DNA from: Nymphaea colorata
Taxonomy: Eukaryota; Streptophyta; Magnoliopsida; Nymphaeales; Nymphaeaceae
Length of the DNA: 64,000 bases
Assembly (NCBI RefSeq): GCF_008831285.2
Contig: NC_045142.1
Coordinates: forward strand, 4,283,501 to 4,347,500
Direction: 5' to 3'
The notes below the pieces were generated by a model, which did not search any database, was not told the origin of the DNA, and saw only the letters and a program-made list of their open reading frames with translations. A program made the translations under genes and the position numbers. Shown piece by piece: positions 1 through 12,200 of this stretch (within the stretch, counting starts at the first letter, position 1; every line of letters begins with the position of its first letter).

Positions 1-675
1 TTTGTCCTGCTTATAAATAAAATGGTAGATGAAAATAAACGCACCACCAGAATAAATTTTTTTATTCATTTGTCTTGAATAAATTGTTCTTAACTATTAT
101 GTATTGCGTGAGTATTTATGCATGTATCTTTGCACAATTCCTATTCATTAAACCAGAAAAGGCGTTTCACGTATTCGTTACATGTCAAATCACATTTTGA
201 AATAATTTTGACGTTGAAACCATCACTTAGTCGCACCTAATGTTTTTAAAATCGGTAAACATCAATATCAAATAATTGCATCTGTCAATATTGACAACTC
301 ATAACAATATTGGCATGATTATTCTCATCCATGCACGAATATCTGCTCCAATTAACGAAAGTTCGACAAACTTTACATGCAAGGGCGGAGTCATAAAGTT
401 TTTATGAGGAACCAAATTATAATTTCAAAACTCTACTCATGTCAGTGTTTTGGATGATATCCTAAAACAATTGGTTTCATCAAAACTGGTTTTATAAAAA
501 AAAAAAATTGTCATTTTTAAAAATCCAGTTTATATTTTTAGGTAATAAGCTTCAAACACTTTTTTTTTTGGTAAAAAAACATGAGTGGTGTCAATTTATT
601 CACTCCATTTTTAAAAATAGGAAAACTCGTTTTCTTAAAATCTAAATGCAACCTCAAATAGTGCTTTGGATTTCT

Positions 676-712
<37 letters not shown>

Positions 713-3700
713 GTGGATTTCTCCATCCTGGTTTAAAACATAAACATGTTCCGGCCTTTTACGATACACCTCTTGATGCATTATACCAAATGATTGCATT
801 GAATGGCCATAATTGGACAAAGGTAAAGATTGATTGCATATTGGACAAAGCTATATATATATATATATATATTTATTTATTTATTTATGTATTTATATTT
901 CATAATAGGAGAAATAATTTAGGCCAGTGGTGGACATGTTTCAAAGATTTTTTTAATATAAATCATTTATCTTGTCCTTCTGTCTCCTCGTTGCTCTGCA
1001 GCGGAGGAGAAGAAAGCCTTAAATCAAGGAAGCCCGTTCCCCTTACATTGTGCCGATCGCGTTTACATGGAATCTCCACATTCCCTCCATTAATCCTGCT
1101 TCCGCCCTCGCATTCAATGAATTATGGCCGTTTCTCCGGTTCAGATTCCTGCATTGCAGAGGAAGAAGACTCTGTTACTTCTGCCTTCTCATAAATGGCC
1201 TACATTGAAACATCTACTGAATTTAAGCTTTTTTCATTTTCTGAAAACAAAGTTACAATAATTTCTTGCTATACATGTTAATCATGTGAGACCAATTTGG
1301 TAAATAATCTGATAAAATAGTTGAGCTTGGTTATAAGTTGTAAATATATATATATATTATTTATTTCTTGAAAATAATAAAACAATATAAGAATAATTAA
1401 AAAATAAAATTATATTGCCTTGGATTCCTTTTTGGGGTAAGTGAGAAGGGCCCCTATGGTACCACTGCTCGTGGACATTGTCATACGGATGAGCCAATGA
1501 AAGGGTTCACGTGTCAAAATCTGCAACGGAAGACCTCGCCTGTCCATTGGTTCTGAGTGTGGGTCCCATTTCCTCCCCGGATAACCCGCTGCTAGGACGG
1601 AGGAAGAAGAAAACATGTAAGACAAAAAGGTCCCTATACTTTTTGGAGATTTACGGGACTGCTTTTGTCGTTAACTTCACGTCCGTCCGTCCGTCCGTAG
1701 CGGAGAAAATGCGCACTCAGGCGTCGAGCGTGGGACAGGACAGAACGGTCATATTCCGTTTCCAAAACGGATGGTTTCGTCTGGGCCCGAGTTAGGTCAA
1801 GGGGTTGGGCCCAGCGTACGCTGGGTCGGCTTGGGTTCGGTCTGGTTTCCTATTGTGTTGGCTCGGGCTGTGAGCACAGGTTAAGCTTAAGAATTAGGTA
1901 AACCAGACTGAGCCCATGGCCGGAAACATTTCTCCTCTCGCTCATTCTCTGTTGAACTCACCTCGAACTAAACTCGAGTCCGGGCTTCGTAGCTTGTCAT
2001 CGCCCAATTCATCTCATGGCGTAGCTAAGTTTAGCTAGAAAATTGTGGCTAAGGGTCATCAAGTTTAAATCCAAATTTTGAAAAAGCGCCAATATGTAAA
2101 TGAGAAAAATTGCTGAGAGATATCAACATTGCTAAAAATTGCTAAGCCAGTTTGGGTTCTTCCAATTTAGAACCTATAAAGCACCAAACTTTTAAGTGGT
2201 AAAATCTTACATGTGGGATCACTGTACACCAAATTTTTTGTTAATAAAGATTAGGAGCCTACCCCGCACACATTCACTAAAAGTGGTAGAATGCCATAAT
2301 TTGTGATCAAAGACTTGGCTATACTGGTTTCTTACCTGCCACACTTGTGACCGCCGCCGCCCTAGCGGCGCAAAACCGCACCAGCTTCTGCATTAAGACG
2401 CAAGAAACCTTCTGAATCAATTCAGGAAGTTGGGTCTAATCTTCAAATTGAAGTCTAAAAGATAGGAGAGACATCCTTTTCGATGAGCCTATATGAAACT
2501 TGAAACTGAATTAAAAGATGGGTGGGGGAAGATACACCAAAGAGCGTGAAACCCCTTTTTCTCTATCTCCAAGCTCATTGCGTTCTGGGCTGCTTCGCGG
2601 CTTGGGTTGAGAGCGGCACATTCGTCAACTAGAGTGTGACACATCCACTATTTACAGTCCAAAAAAATAATACCCACGGACATCAAATTGACAATTGGAC
2701 ATCTACCAGTCTTACCAGCTACGCTACACCTCTGGTGGTATTTCTTGAGGTTACTACACACCCGGCTCAATCTCGGTTTGTTTCGATGCCATTTTCTGGA
2801 AAATTAGGAAAGAAGAGAAAGAATGATTGGTAGCAGTAAAGAACATGCACCAACAAACAAACAGGAAAGTGGTGTAGCTTAGAATGGCAACACAAATCTG
2901 TTTGGCTAAGTTGGCCGCACTCAAGAGTGCAACTCACGCTTCGACCCCCTGCTCATCAATGCCATTATGGTTTGGACCCACTTGCTTTTCTTTTCCTTTC
3001 CTTTCCGAAAAGATACGAATACAACGGGCCCAATGCTGAAGCTTCTGTAGAAAATTCAATGATGTTTGATTACCTTGGACATAAAAAGCTATCGATGTCA
3101 ATGGATCCGATTCAAATGAGATTGTATCATATGTACCATATATGATTTTTCAGATGTTCACATATTTGGATTCAAATGTAAATGAAGAGAAAAGTATTAC
3201 AACATATGCAAATCAGTTTTTAAATTCACAATTTCAATATGTTTCAAATCCAATTTTTTAATTCATAACTGAATCTGAATCAACTGAAAGTTGTGAGCGA
3301 GTAAGTTCTGGGTTAGTTCCACACAGATCCAAAGCCAAGCGCATATTAAAAAAAAAAAAGAAAAAGAGATCCATACATTATTGCAGGTCCCAGATATGGA
3401 AATGGGATCTCGATCCACCTGGCTTAGAGTGAAGGCAAATCACAAGCCGACGTCAAGAACATGGCGTAGACAATAAAGCAAGAAGAAACAAATCTGTTTT
3501 TAAGTGGAGCCCAGATCCATTAATGAGCTTGTGGACCCAGATCCATTAATGAGTTTGTGGACCAAGATCCAGGAGATGTGAAGGCCCTTGTGGGTTCGGT
3601 TAAAGCGTTCAGGTAGGAGGTGGGGTCGGTGGTCTCGGCGGTACCATTTCCTGGTTCACGGGCAAGCGAACGGATCGGATATGGGTCTTGGCCCAATACA

Positions 3701-3900
3701 GGCTACAAACTCAGAGGCAATGCTCTGTTTTGGATCTACTTCTTATCCAGATATTCGTGCAGTTGGATCTTGATATGATTTTCCATCTTTGTGCTACTAA
3801 ATGTAAGGAAAATGGATCCAATGCAGCAATTTTCATGTGGAAAAGGTAAAAATATCTGGATTCAACGAAAGCCGTGAGCCCCAGAAGACATCAGATTCAA
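1..3900. other. Gene-free AT-rich intergenic DNA
   Basis: I see no convincing gene on either strand here. Open frames are short, cross microsatellites, or lack any recognisable motif. Visible content: a CA/AT microsatellite at 676-712, a short AT run at 851-871, a stretch of higher GC at about 1430-1830 with a CACGTG G-box core near 1508 and a perfect 16-bp palindrome at 1810-1825, and a small direct duplication of a roughly 27-bp phrase at 3510-3565. Absence of genes is a judgement by eye. Confidence 0.6.
676..712. repeat. (CA)n/(TA)n compound microsatellite
   Basis: A short CA run passes directly into a TA run. The same CA-to-TA order recurs at 28430-28494, 38388-38420 and 63090-63140. Confidence 0.9.
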
Positions 3901-3907
3901 GCATTAT

Positions 3908-4655
3908 CTGGGTATTTCCAAATCTGAGTTTGTGTCACTTCTACTAGATATGGATCTATATTCAGATCGAATTGATGCAATAAAGGTAAGCAGGGGCAAA
4001 GATAGGATTTTTTTTATCGCGGGAGACCCTCATCTGGGTATTTCCAAATCTGAGTTTGTGTCACCTCTACTAGATCTGGATCCATGTTCAGATCAAATTG
4101 ATGCAATGAAGGTAAGCAGGGGCAAAGATAGGATTTTTTTGTCGCAGAAGCCCCTCACCTGGGTATTTCCAAATCTGAGTTTGTGTCACTTCTACTAGAT
4201 CTGGATCCATGTTCAAATCAAATTGATGCAATGAAGGTAAGCAGGGGCAAAGATAGTATTTTTTTGTCGCAGAAGCCCCCCATCGGGGTATTTCCAAATC
4301 TGAGTTTGTGTCCCTTCTACTAGATCTAGATCTATATTCCGATCGAATTGATGCAATGAAGGTAAGCCGGGGCGAAGATAAGAATTTTTTGTCGCAGGAG
4401 CCCCTCCTTTGGGTATTTCCAAATCTGAGTTTGTGTCACTTCTACTAGATCTGGATCTATATTCAGATCAAATTGATGCAATGAAGGTAAGCAGGGGCGA
4501 AGATAGGATTTTTTTGTCGCAGAAGCCTCTCACCTGCGTGTTTCCAAATTTGAGTTTCTGTCACTTCTACTAGATCTAAATCTATATTCCTATTGAATTG
4601 ATGCAATGAAGGTAAGCATGAGGGAAGACAGATTTTTTTTGTTGCATGAGCCAAA
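3908..4655. repeat. Tandem array, six units of about 125 bp
   Basis: The phrase ggtatttccaaatctgag recurs at about 3911, 4037, 4161, 4287, 4411 and (diverged) 4536, giving periods of 126, 125, 125, 125 and 125 bp. Each unit also carries tctactagat, gatgcaatgaaggtaagc and ttttttgtcgcag at fixed positions. The units differ by scattered substitutions, and the last unit decays into AT-rich sequence. The period is not a multiple of three, so the short frames seen across it are not a repetitive protein. Confidence 0.93.
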
Positions 4656-5294
4656 CTATAGTTTCAAAATTTTAACAAAGATCTAAATAAAAAATTTTAA
4701 ATTTTATATATATATTAAACTCTTTTTTTTTAAATTTACATATAAACTTTTAAAGCTTTTTAAAATTTGAGGTAAGGCCAATGCCCCTGCGGGCCTTGTA
4801 GTATTGGTTTGGATGCTAAACGGAATCCGATACTGAAGGCATTGAACAGCTCTATGGCGCCTTTGAATATAATGTAACTTCACTAAACAAATGGGTCTTT
4901 AAACGGACCTCAAGTGCTTCACAAATGATGGCTCTACTTGCATTTCTTTGCTCAATACTTAGTAGATATGAACATAATATAATAATATCAACTTAATATA
5001 AGTTGTTGGGGAGCAATGACTTAGGCTTAGACCATGGTTGACTTGGGGTTCCTTCCTACTCAAAAAAAGACAAACTAAAGCGTGCTTTCCGAAACCCTAA
5101 TACACCAAACCCTATCCTAAGTCTATTGATTGATGCCATGAAGTCCGGGCTCCTTTTTATATTTTACTTATATATTAAAATGGTACTCATACTTTACTAA
5201 AGGCGTGTTGCTTGTATAATGCACCCACACCAAACAAGTGATGATTTCTATTATATATGATAAAAGAAAAAAATGATTTTTTTTGGACATGTAA

Positions 5295-5345
<51 letters not shown>

Positions 5346-5398
5346 GTGTTTATGTTTAACTAACCATCCAACAACAAAAGTAGCCAACTGATTTTAAT

Positions 5399-5540
<142 letters not shown>

Positions 5541-6056
5541 CTTGGTGTTGAGCATTATGAATTTTACCTTGACGTGATGTGGGCCTAACCGTGGTAAATG
5601 TGGTCCATATGTCCTACTGCAAGGACCTGACTCAAAAACTGTTGCACTTTCTTTTTCTTCCCTCTGCCTTGATTGATCTTTTTCTACTTTTTGGGCAAAA
5701 GATTAACCTTTCTCACCAGACCCAGGTGAAAGGTACTTGTATGAATCTACCAGTTGCGTGGGCCAAAGGAAGAGTGAGTGGTCCTCATTCTTCTACATTT
5801 TTTTAACGCCGGTAAATGTTAACAGTCAAACATTGCGGGCTATATGTTATATGTTTAGTGATGTTACTGGATAGGTAAAAACTAATAATTGGTTGCTAAA
5901 AAACTATTATCACAACATGACTATTAGTGACCGTTTATAATGTGACAAAGTGCATGGTATGTTTAACAATGATTTATGATGCTTTTTAGCAAAATATTTT
6001 TGTTTTTAGCCACCCAATAACTGTGTGTATATATATATATTGTGTGTGTGAATGAG

Positions 6057-6094
<38 letters not shown>

Positions 6095-7689
6095 CACACG
6101 AGGGTGGGGGGCCATGGGGTTAGACTGTTGAGTGCTAGACCTGTCGGGTGTGTTTGATTTTTCATGGATCTTAGATCCGGGGGAATCTCAAATCTGTGAT
6201 AGCTGAAATCCAGAATTTCAAAGATTTGACATCCGGGGGAGATAAGTTGTATCGAAATTTAGGGTAAGAGGGTCAGATTTTAAAACTGTGGATTTTAAAT
6301 GCGCAGTAATAAGATATCACCACGGATCTCATCAAAGGCAACCATAAAAGGAATGACCATGGACATTGAATTCATCGACATTGTTGGTTCAGGAAAATTT
6401 ATCTCAATGGACCATAGCCTTGCGTACCTCTTCGAACCCGGTCGTACACAAGATTTGGTACAAAGTATCGGCGGACTTTTTGTTCCTTTGATTTGGCTAG
6501 TTCAAGAAGGAAGCCAAGATCTTTGAGATGCAATTTATTTCAATTAAACAGTACATCAAACTAGCGTCAATCTTGCACTAAGATGTGTGTACCGACGATA
6601 TGAATATATTCTCACTAGTACAAAAATTTATTGACATTACATTGCAGCCCATGATTTCAACAGCCATTCTTAAGTTTGGGAAATTATTTTCACCAAATAC
6701 ATGTTAAAATTTGTGGTCGCTTTAATATTCAGAAAGTTGTCATGCATGCTTGATTGGTAATTCGATGAAAAGTCAATAGTATTCCCTTTCTCCTGTTCTT
6801 AGGGATTAGAGCTGCTTCAGAAGCTAAGTAGAACACAAGATATCTGTTCTAGAGTGCACCACATCCATTGTTTGTAGTTCAAAAGAGTAGCACCACATCC
6901 AATTTTATGGAGCTCGACCTTAAATCAATTCTCAAACATATTTAAAAATAAATAAGAATATACTAAAAAATTAGAATATGCCAGTAAACCTTTACCGATC
7001 TTGCTGAATGTCAAAACCATTGCCAATACCCCTGCAACGGCTAGTCATTCATGAGGGTTTTTTAAATTTTTTACCATCCAGCAATATCTGACAACTGGTG
7101 GATTTTAAGTAAGCCTGATAAGCCTATTAAAATGGAGAAAAATAAAATGGATTATATGTTTTTATTTTTTTATTAAAAATATCAGTAGATGGTACTGCAC
7201 ATTATTTGTAGAATATGGTAAGGAAAGATAGATCCAATTCAGATTTACAGATAGATCTGCAATCAAATCTCAAACCTCAATTTGGGTCCAATAAACGCTC
7301 AGTAGCTTAAATAATGGGATTTAAATAGTATTTTTGTGAAACAAGACCCGAATCCAAGTCCGTAACCGAATGCAGTCACGAAGATTCGGTTCCTGTATTG
7401 GAAAACGAAAACGATGTGCAGCATCAGCCGATACATATGGATACGTAGCTTTCAAGTGAAAGAAGACAGACCGATGCGAATTTGAATCCAAGTCATAGAA
7501 GCAGATATGACCCGAACTGATCTATATCAAATCATATTCAGACGGCTCTGAAGCGCCTCTGTCTCGTTATAGAAAGCGTCGATGTGACGTGCATCGCAAC
7601 GATCGAAATTAGCCAATTCTACGTTCATGTCCTTGACAATCGGGATTTGGTTTAGATTAGGGTTTAGATTCGAAGTCGTTAGTTCGAAC

Positions 7690-8050
7690 TTGGCATTCAA
7701 GTTCAATTAGCTCGAGCTCGACTCAACTAATGAAACCTCGAGTTCGAGAATAGCTCAAGCAGCTCGAGTTCGACTTGACATTTACTTGTTGAGCTCGAGC
7801 TTGACTCGATTAAGGCTCGACAAACTTGTTTGCAGAATTGATGTTTATTGTTACCTATTGAACTTGAGTTCGACAAACTCGTTCGTTGATTAGAATTGAT
7901 ATTCATCATTACGTGTTGAGCTCGAACTCGATCAAGGCTCGACAAACTCGTAAAACTCGTTTAAATAAATCGAACTCGACTCAACAGTGTTGAACTCGAA
8001 CTGAACTCGATTATGTGGACAAGTCAACTCAAGAACTCGAGCTCAACTTA
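7690..8050. repeat. Degenerate TCGA-rich repeat
   Basis: Words such as gctcgagttcgac, ctcgagctcgac and ggctcgacaaactcg recur many times in about 360 bp. Two longer near-copies are visible: a roughly 90-bp phrase starting gaattgat(g/a)tt near 7836 and again near 7893. There is no coding sense. Such TCGA-rich degenerate DNA is often seen in plant intergenic regions; its origin is not evident here. Confidence 0.7.
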
Positions 8051-8399
8051 AGCAAATGACTCGACTGGTGGCACCACCCAAATGCAAAAACAAGTCAAGC
8101 CAATCATGTTTTTTTAACTTTCATACAAATTTCTCGTAAACTTAAGCTGAACTAATGGGTCAAGTCTGTTCTTTAACTTTGATCAAAATTTTTAAATTAA
8201 AATTAAACTAAATAAATTTATTAATTTTTTTTAAAAAAGTTAGTATAACGAGAATGATCAATCGGATCGGGTCGATCTGGGTCGGGTCCGACGACTGGAC
8301 GGCGCCTGGTTCTAGTACTCAAGATCGGGTAACGGCTGGAGGGTACGACGATACGTGATACTCTTTGTCCGGGTCCAATCCGTATCCGTATCTCGATGC

Positions 8400-8409
8400 T
8401 GACGTGGCA
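8400..8409 (+). promoter_or_regulatory. TGACGTGGCA bZIP-type element
   Basis: TGACGTGGCA combines a TGACG core with an ACGTGGC G-box/ABRE-like core. It lies about 900 bp upstream of the start codon proposed for the TRM-like gene and just before a CT-rich tract. The motif match is direct; a role in this promoter is inference. Confidence 0.4.
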
Positions 8410-8468
8410 CCCCGGTAAATGCGCGAGCGGTCGGGGGAAAAGACGTTTAAATTTTGAAATCTCTCTCC

Positions 8469-8470
<2 letters not shown>

Positions 8471-8499
<29 letters not shown>

Positions 8500-8500
8500 A
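8471..8500. repeat. (CT)n tract in the promoter or leader of the TRM-like gene
   Basis: A nearly pure CT run. CT/GA tracts are common in plant core promoters and 5' leaders. Further CT-rich sequence continues to about 8740 and again at 9205-9255. Confidence 0.85.
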
Positions 8501-8738
8501 GTTTGCTCGTCTGTGAGGGATATTAATACCGACCCGACGGGAGAGAGAGAAAAAGCACGTAAAAGGAAAATAAAATAAATTCCATTTTTACCTTTTACTC
8601 CCTCCACAGTTCGCCGTTCCTTCCTCTCTGTCTCCGCTTTTTCCTTTTCTTTTTTTTTTTCGCCTTTTTATTTCAAACTAAAACTCACCGTTTCCAGTCT
8701 CTCCCCTCCACACACTTCCTTCTTCCTCCCTCGTGAGC

Positions 8739-8840
8739 ATGGCGTGGACGGAGGTCCGGCGGCCGGCGGGTTGCGTTGGGTTCGTCCGGCGAGCGACCCG
8801 GAGTTACGCGCGGCGCCGGCTCGCAAATCGGCGATTTTGA
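8739..8840 (+). other. Upstream ORF in the TRM-like leader
   Basis: ATG at 8739 opens a 33-codon frame ending with TGA at 8838-8840. A second upstream frame runs 8882-9055 (57 codons). Both precede the proposed main start at 9300 and would lie in the leader if transcription begins near the CT tract. They could dampen translation of the main frame, unless a leader intron removes them. No peptide similarity is recognised. Confidence 0.4.
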
Positions 8841-9299
8841 TTCGTCTTTCCGCGATTTCCCTCCATTTTCTCTTTTTTTTCATGCTGCTGCGTCGTTTAG
8901 CTGGAGCTGCGATGATAGTGGAGTTGCCGTGGAGAAGTTTGGCGGGAGGAGGTGATCGGTCGGCGGACGATTTGTCTGTCGGTTTGGGCGACTGTTCTCG
9001 CTCGTCGCTCGTGGCGTGTCCTCGTTCTCCGGTTTTTTGCTTCGTGTACTGTTGATTCTCTTGATCCTTGCTGCCGCTGCTGCTTCTTGTCTCTTGCGTT
9101 CGACTTTCGACGAGCTGTCAGGAGTTGCTCGGCAAGTGGCTTCAGTGTGCTTTTCCAGGAGAGTTGCAGGTGGTTGCTGGGCGAGTGGCGTGGTGAGCTT
9201 CGACTCTCTTTCTCTTTCTCTCAGCGTCTTGTCTCTGTCTCTGTCTCTCTCGTAGTTTTTTTGTTTATCCATTTTATTTACTTCCGGTAACGCTTCAGA

Positions 9300-12200
9300 A
9301 TGGCGGAGGTTCATCCGAAGAAGAGGACGCAGCGGCGAGGGAAGGAGGAGGTTGTTGAGAGTTCCAGAAGCATGTTCTCGATCCCTCAAGGTCAGTTCGA
9401 GCGTCCCCGTTCTTTATACTCCGCCGTTTTCAGTTCTTAAACCCCTTTTTAGGGCCTTCCTTTATGTATCTTATTCTTTGCCCTGATTGTTGTTTCCTGC
9501 TTCACCAGACCTCGCCATTTCCATTTTCTTCGTTTTTTTCTACGTGCACAAGTAGGCAGAAGACCAATGTTTTTATGCTGTTGAGATGCTTTTGGCTTTT
9601 GGGCGTTTACTCTTTTGAATTTGTATTTTTTGATCATGGTCTTCGTGAATTGCTCATCAAAAAATTGTTTATGGTGCTTTCGTTAAAAGAATTGTATAAA
9701 ATAATTTATGATTTTCTGTTCTCATTTTCTTTCCTTTTGGCTGGCGGATTCAGAACGGGTTTAGCAGTGTTTCGTGGTAAATGTTGTGATTCTTTCTTTC
9801 TGGTGATTGTTGACATCCATAGCTGGATTTTCTGGACGTGTAGGCCGATGGTTCCCGTGACCACTTTTTGGGCATATCCGGTTTTCATTATGTTACTTCT
9901 TTCAGTTTTCTCTTGTTTTCGATGTATAAGATAATTTCATCATGCGTGATCTTTTACAATCACTCTGTTTTCTCTCGTTTGAAAATTGCGATCGGATTCC
10001 CTTTTCTTGTTGATGCACTTTCTTTCTTTATCACAAGGATCTTCTACGTTGTACTTACAAATTTCATGTTGTTCCGGTATTTCTTCAAATAACCGTGTTC
10101 TTTTGAATGTAATTTGTAGCAAGCGTGGTAAATTGGAAGTTGCGTAGACTAGCGGGAACTGGGGGTCCAAAAACAATAAATCTGAAAATTGTAAAAGAAG
10201 TGGCTGCCTTGTTAGGAGAATGGCTACAAGTTAACGTGGAACAGTCTGTCAAGTGAGTGTTAGATGGGCGTTCAGAATGGTCATTTGGCTTTCAGTTGGG
10301 ACCACGACGGACGGCCAGTATGCAGCCGGTAGGCTTTGCAGAAAACAGGACGAAACAATTATTTTTTTTCACCTAATTGTGTTCTCACTGGCAAAAGTAA
10401 TGTTGGTAGGATCGGCGGTTTGGCGTCCTTTCTTTGTCTCGATTCTTATTGTTGATGCACTTGAGAAGGTTAGGTGGTTGTTTTGATCTCGTCCGAATCA
10501 AAGGATCTCAAGGATCTGTCTTTTTTCGGTTTAATTCAGGCTTGCTTGCTTTGCTAGTACTTGGGACAAAATGACGGCTTCTGTTTTAAGCGAGTTAAGT
10601 TTGCATCTTCTACACAACTGTTAAACTTTTTTTCATGTTTTAGACCCATATCAGTGGCCATAATTCTTGAACTTGAAGCTAAGGGGAAACTGCAACAGGA
10701 GAATGGTAGCTGGTTTTATTTTTCTTCAGCATTAGATAAACTACCTCTTTTTTTCTTGTTATATTTTTGGGAATATTTCCTGTAAATTTATTTTCTGAGT
10801 GCTGAATACAAAAAATTTGCCTTTTTTTGTTTTCTGTTTTCCCTTATAAAGATACTTTATGTGATGGATCATACCTTTTATTTCCAGGTAATGAACCCAA
10901 AACAAAGCAGGTCAGTGCAGCAGTGAAGTTGTTGAATCCTGCCTTTGGTGATCACTATTCTAGGAAACCCGTAAGCATTTCTGATTATACTTCTGAATCT
11001 TTGAAGAATGGTATTTATACTTTTGCTTTCATTACACATTCTCATGAAAGATTTGGGAAGTTATACTGCTCTTTATGCAAATCAATGAACAAATTGATAT
11101 TTATGGAATGCACTTTGTAACTGGGTGGAGTTAGAGATTTAGTTGTTTATCTTTTAGGCCTATTTTAATTATGATATTTGTGGTGCATTACCATTTTAAT
11201 GGTTGATAGTATTATACTCATTCATTCCAATTTACTTTTCATGAACTACAAATTATAAAAATCGTCAAACACTTCTGATATTTAGTTTGCATGTTGTTCA
11301 GCTTGGCGATAATGTGAAAAAGGTTTCTTCAAGGCCTATGAAGATGCTAATTGCTGAAGAGATGGAAAAAGAAACGGAGTGCGGTCGTCGTTCTCCAAGT
11401 ATAATTGCAAGGTTGATGGGTCTTGATACACTGCCTGCACAGCAAGTGGAATCGAAACAGAAGCGAAGAGCTGTGGAAACTGCATATCAGACTTCAACAT
11501 TTGATAAGCAACAAAACCGATCTGATGCATTGCTCCATGCCTATGAACGGTATCCTGGTGAAAGCATTTTGCATAAGATTCATCCCTCACATGTGCATGC
11601 CATGGAACATCAGGAGTTTAAAGATGTCTTTGAAGTTCAGGAGACGTCAAAGGCTCACAAACAACATTACTTTGGACATCGCAGTAGCAAAAGAAGCTCA
11701 AAACTACCAGAAGCAGAGATGGAATTTGTGAGGCAAAAACTGGTGGATGGAAAGCATCTCTCAACAGATGAGAAACTTTGGCGTTCAAAAGGGTTCCATG
11801 ATGTACCAGATGATTTGGATTCTAAAAAAGATCTGTTCCTGAGGGTACTTCAGGAACCTGATTCATTATTCACAAAGCATCTTCACAATTTGCAGACCAG
11901 GCCATCCCCCACTGTGCCAAACCATATAACGGTTTTAAGATCAAGGACTAGAATGGAACTAGAAATTTCAGATAATTACAGTAATGGGGGCATATACTGG
12001 AAGTCTGAGCAACAGACTGAAGGGCGAATAAACATGCAGAAAGGTGGTGGTGGCTGTCCACTGAATCACAACGTTGCACATTTTTCTGGTGGAGGAAGTT
12101 CTGTTTGTCTACATAGACCTTGTCAACTACAAAGCCTTAAAGGTGATAACCATTCAATGGCTACAAGAATAGTTGTTCTGAAGCCTAGTCAACGGATGTC

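Noticed and set aside
646-1194. 182-codon plus-strand frame
   Set aside because: Crosses two microsatellites (Tyr-Ile runs) and has no domain.
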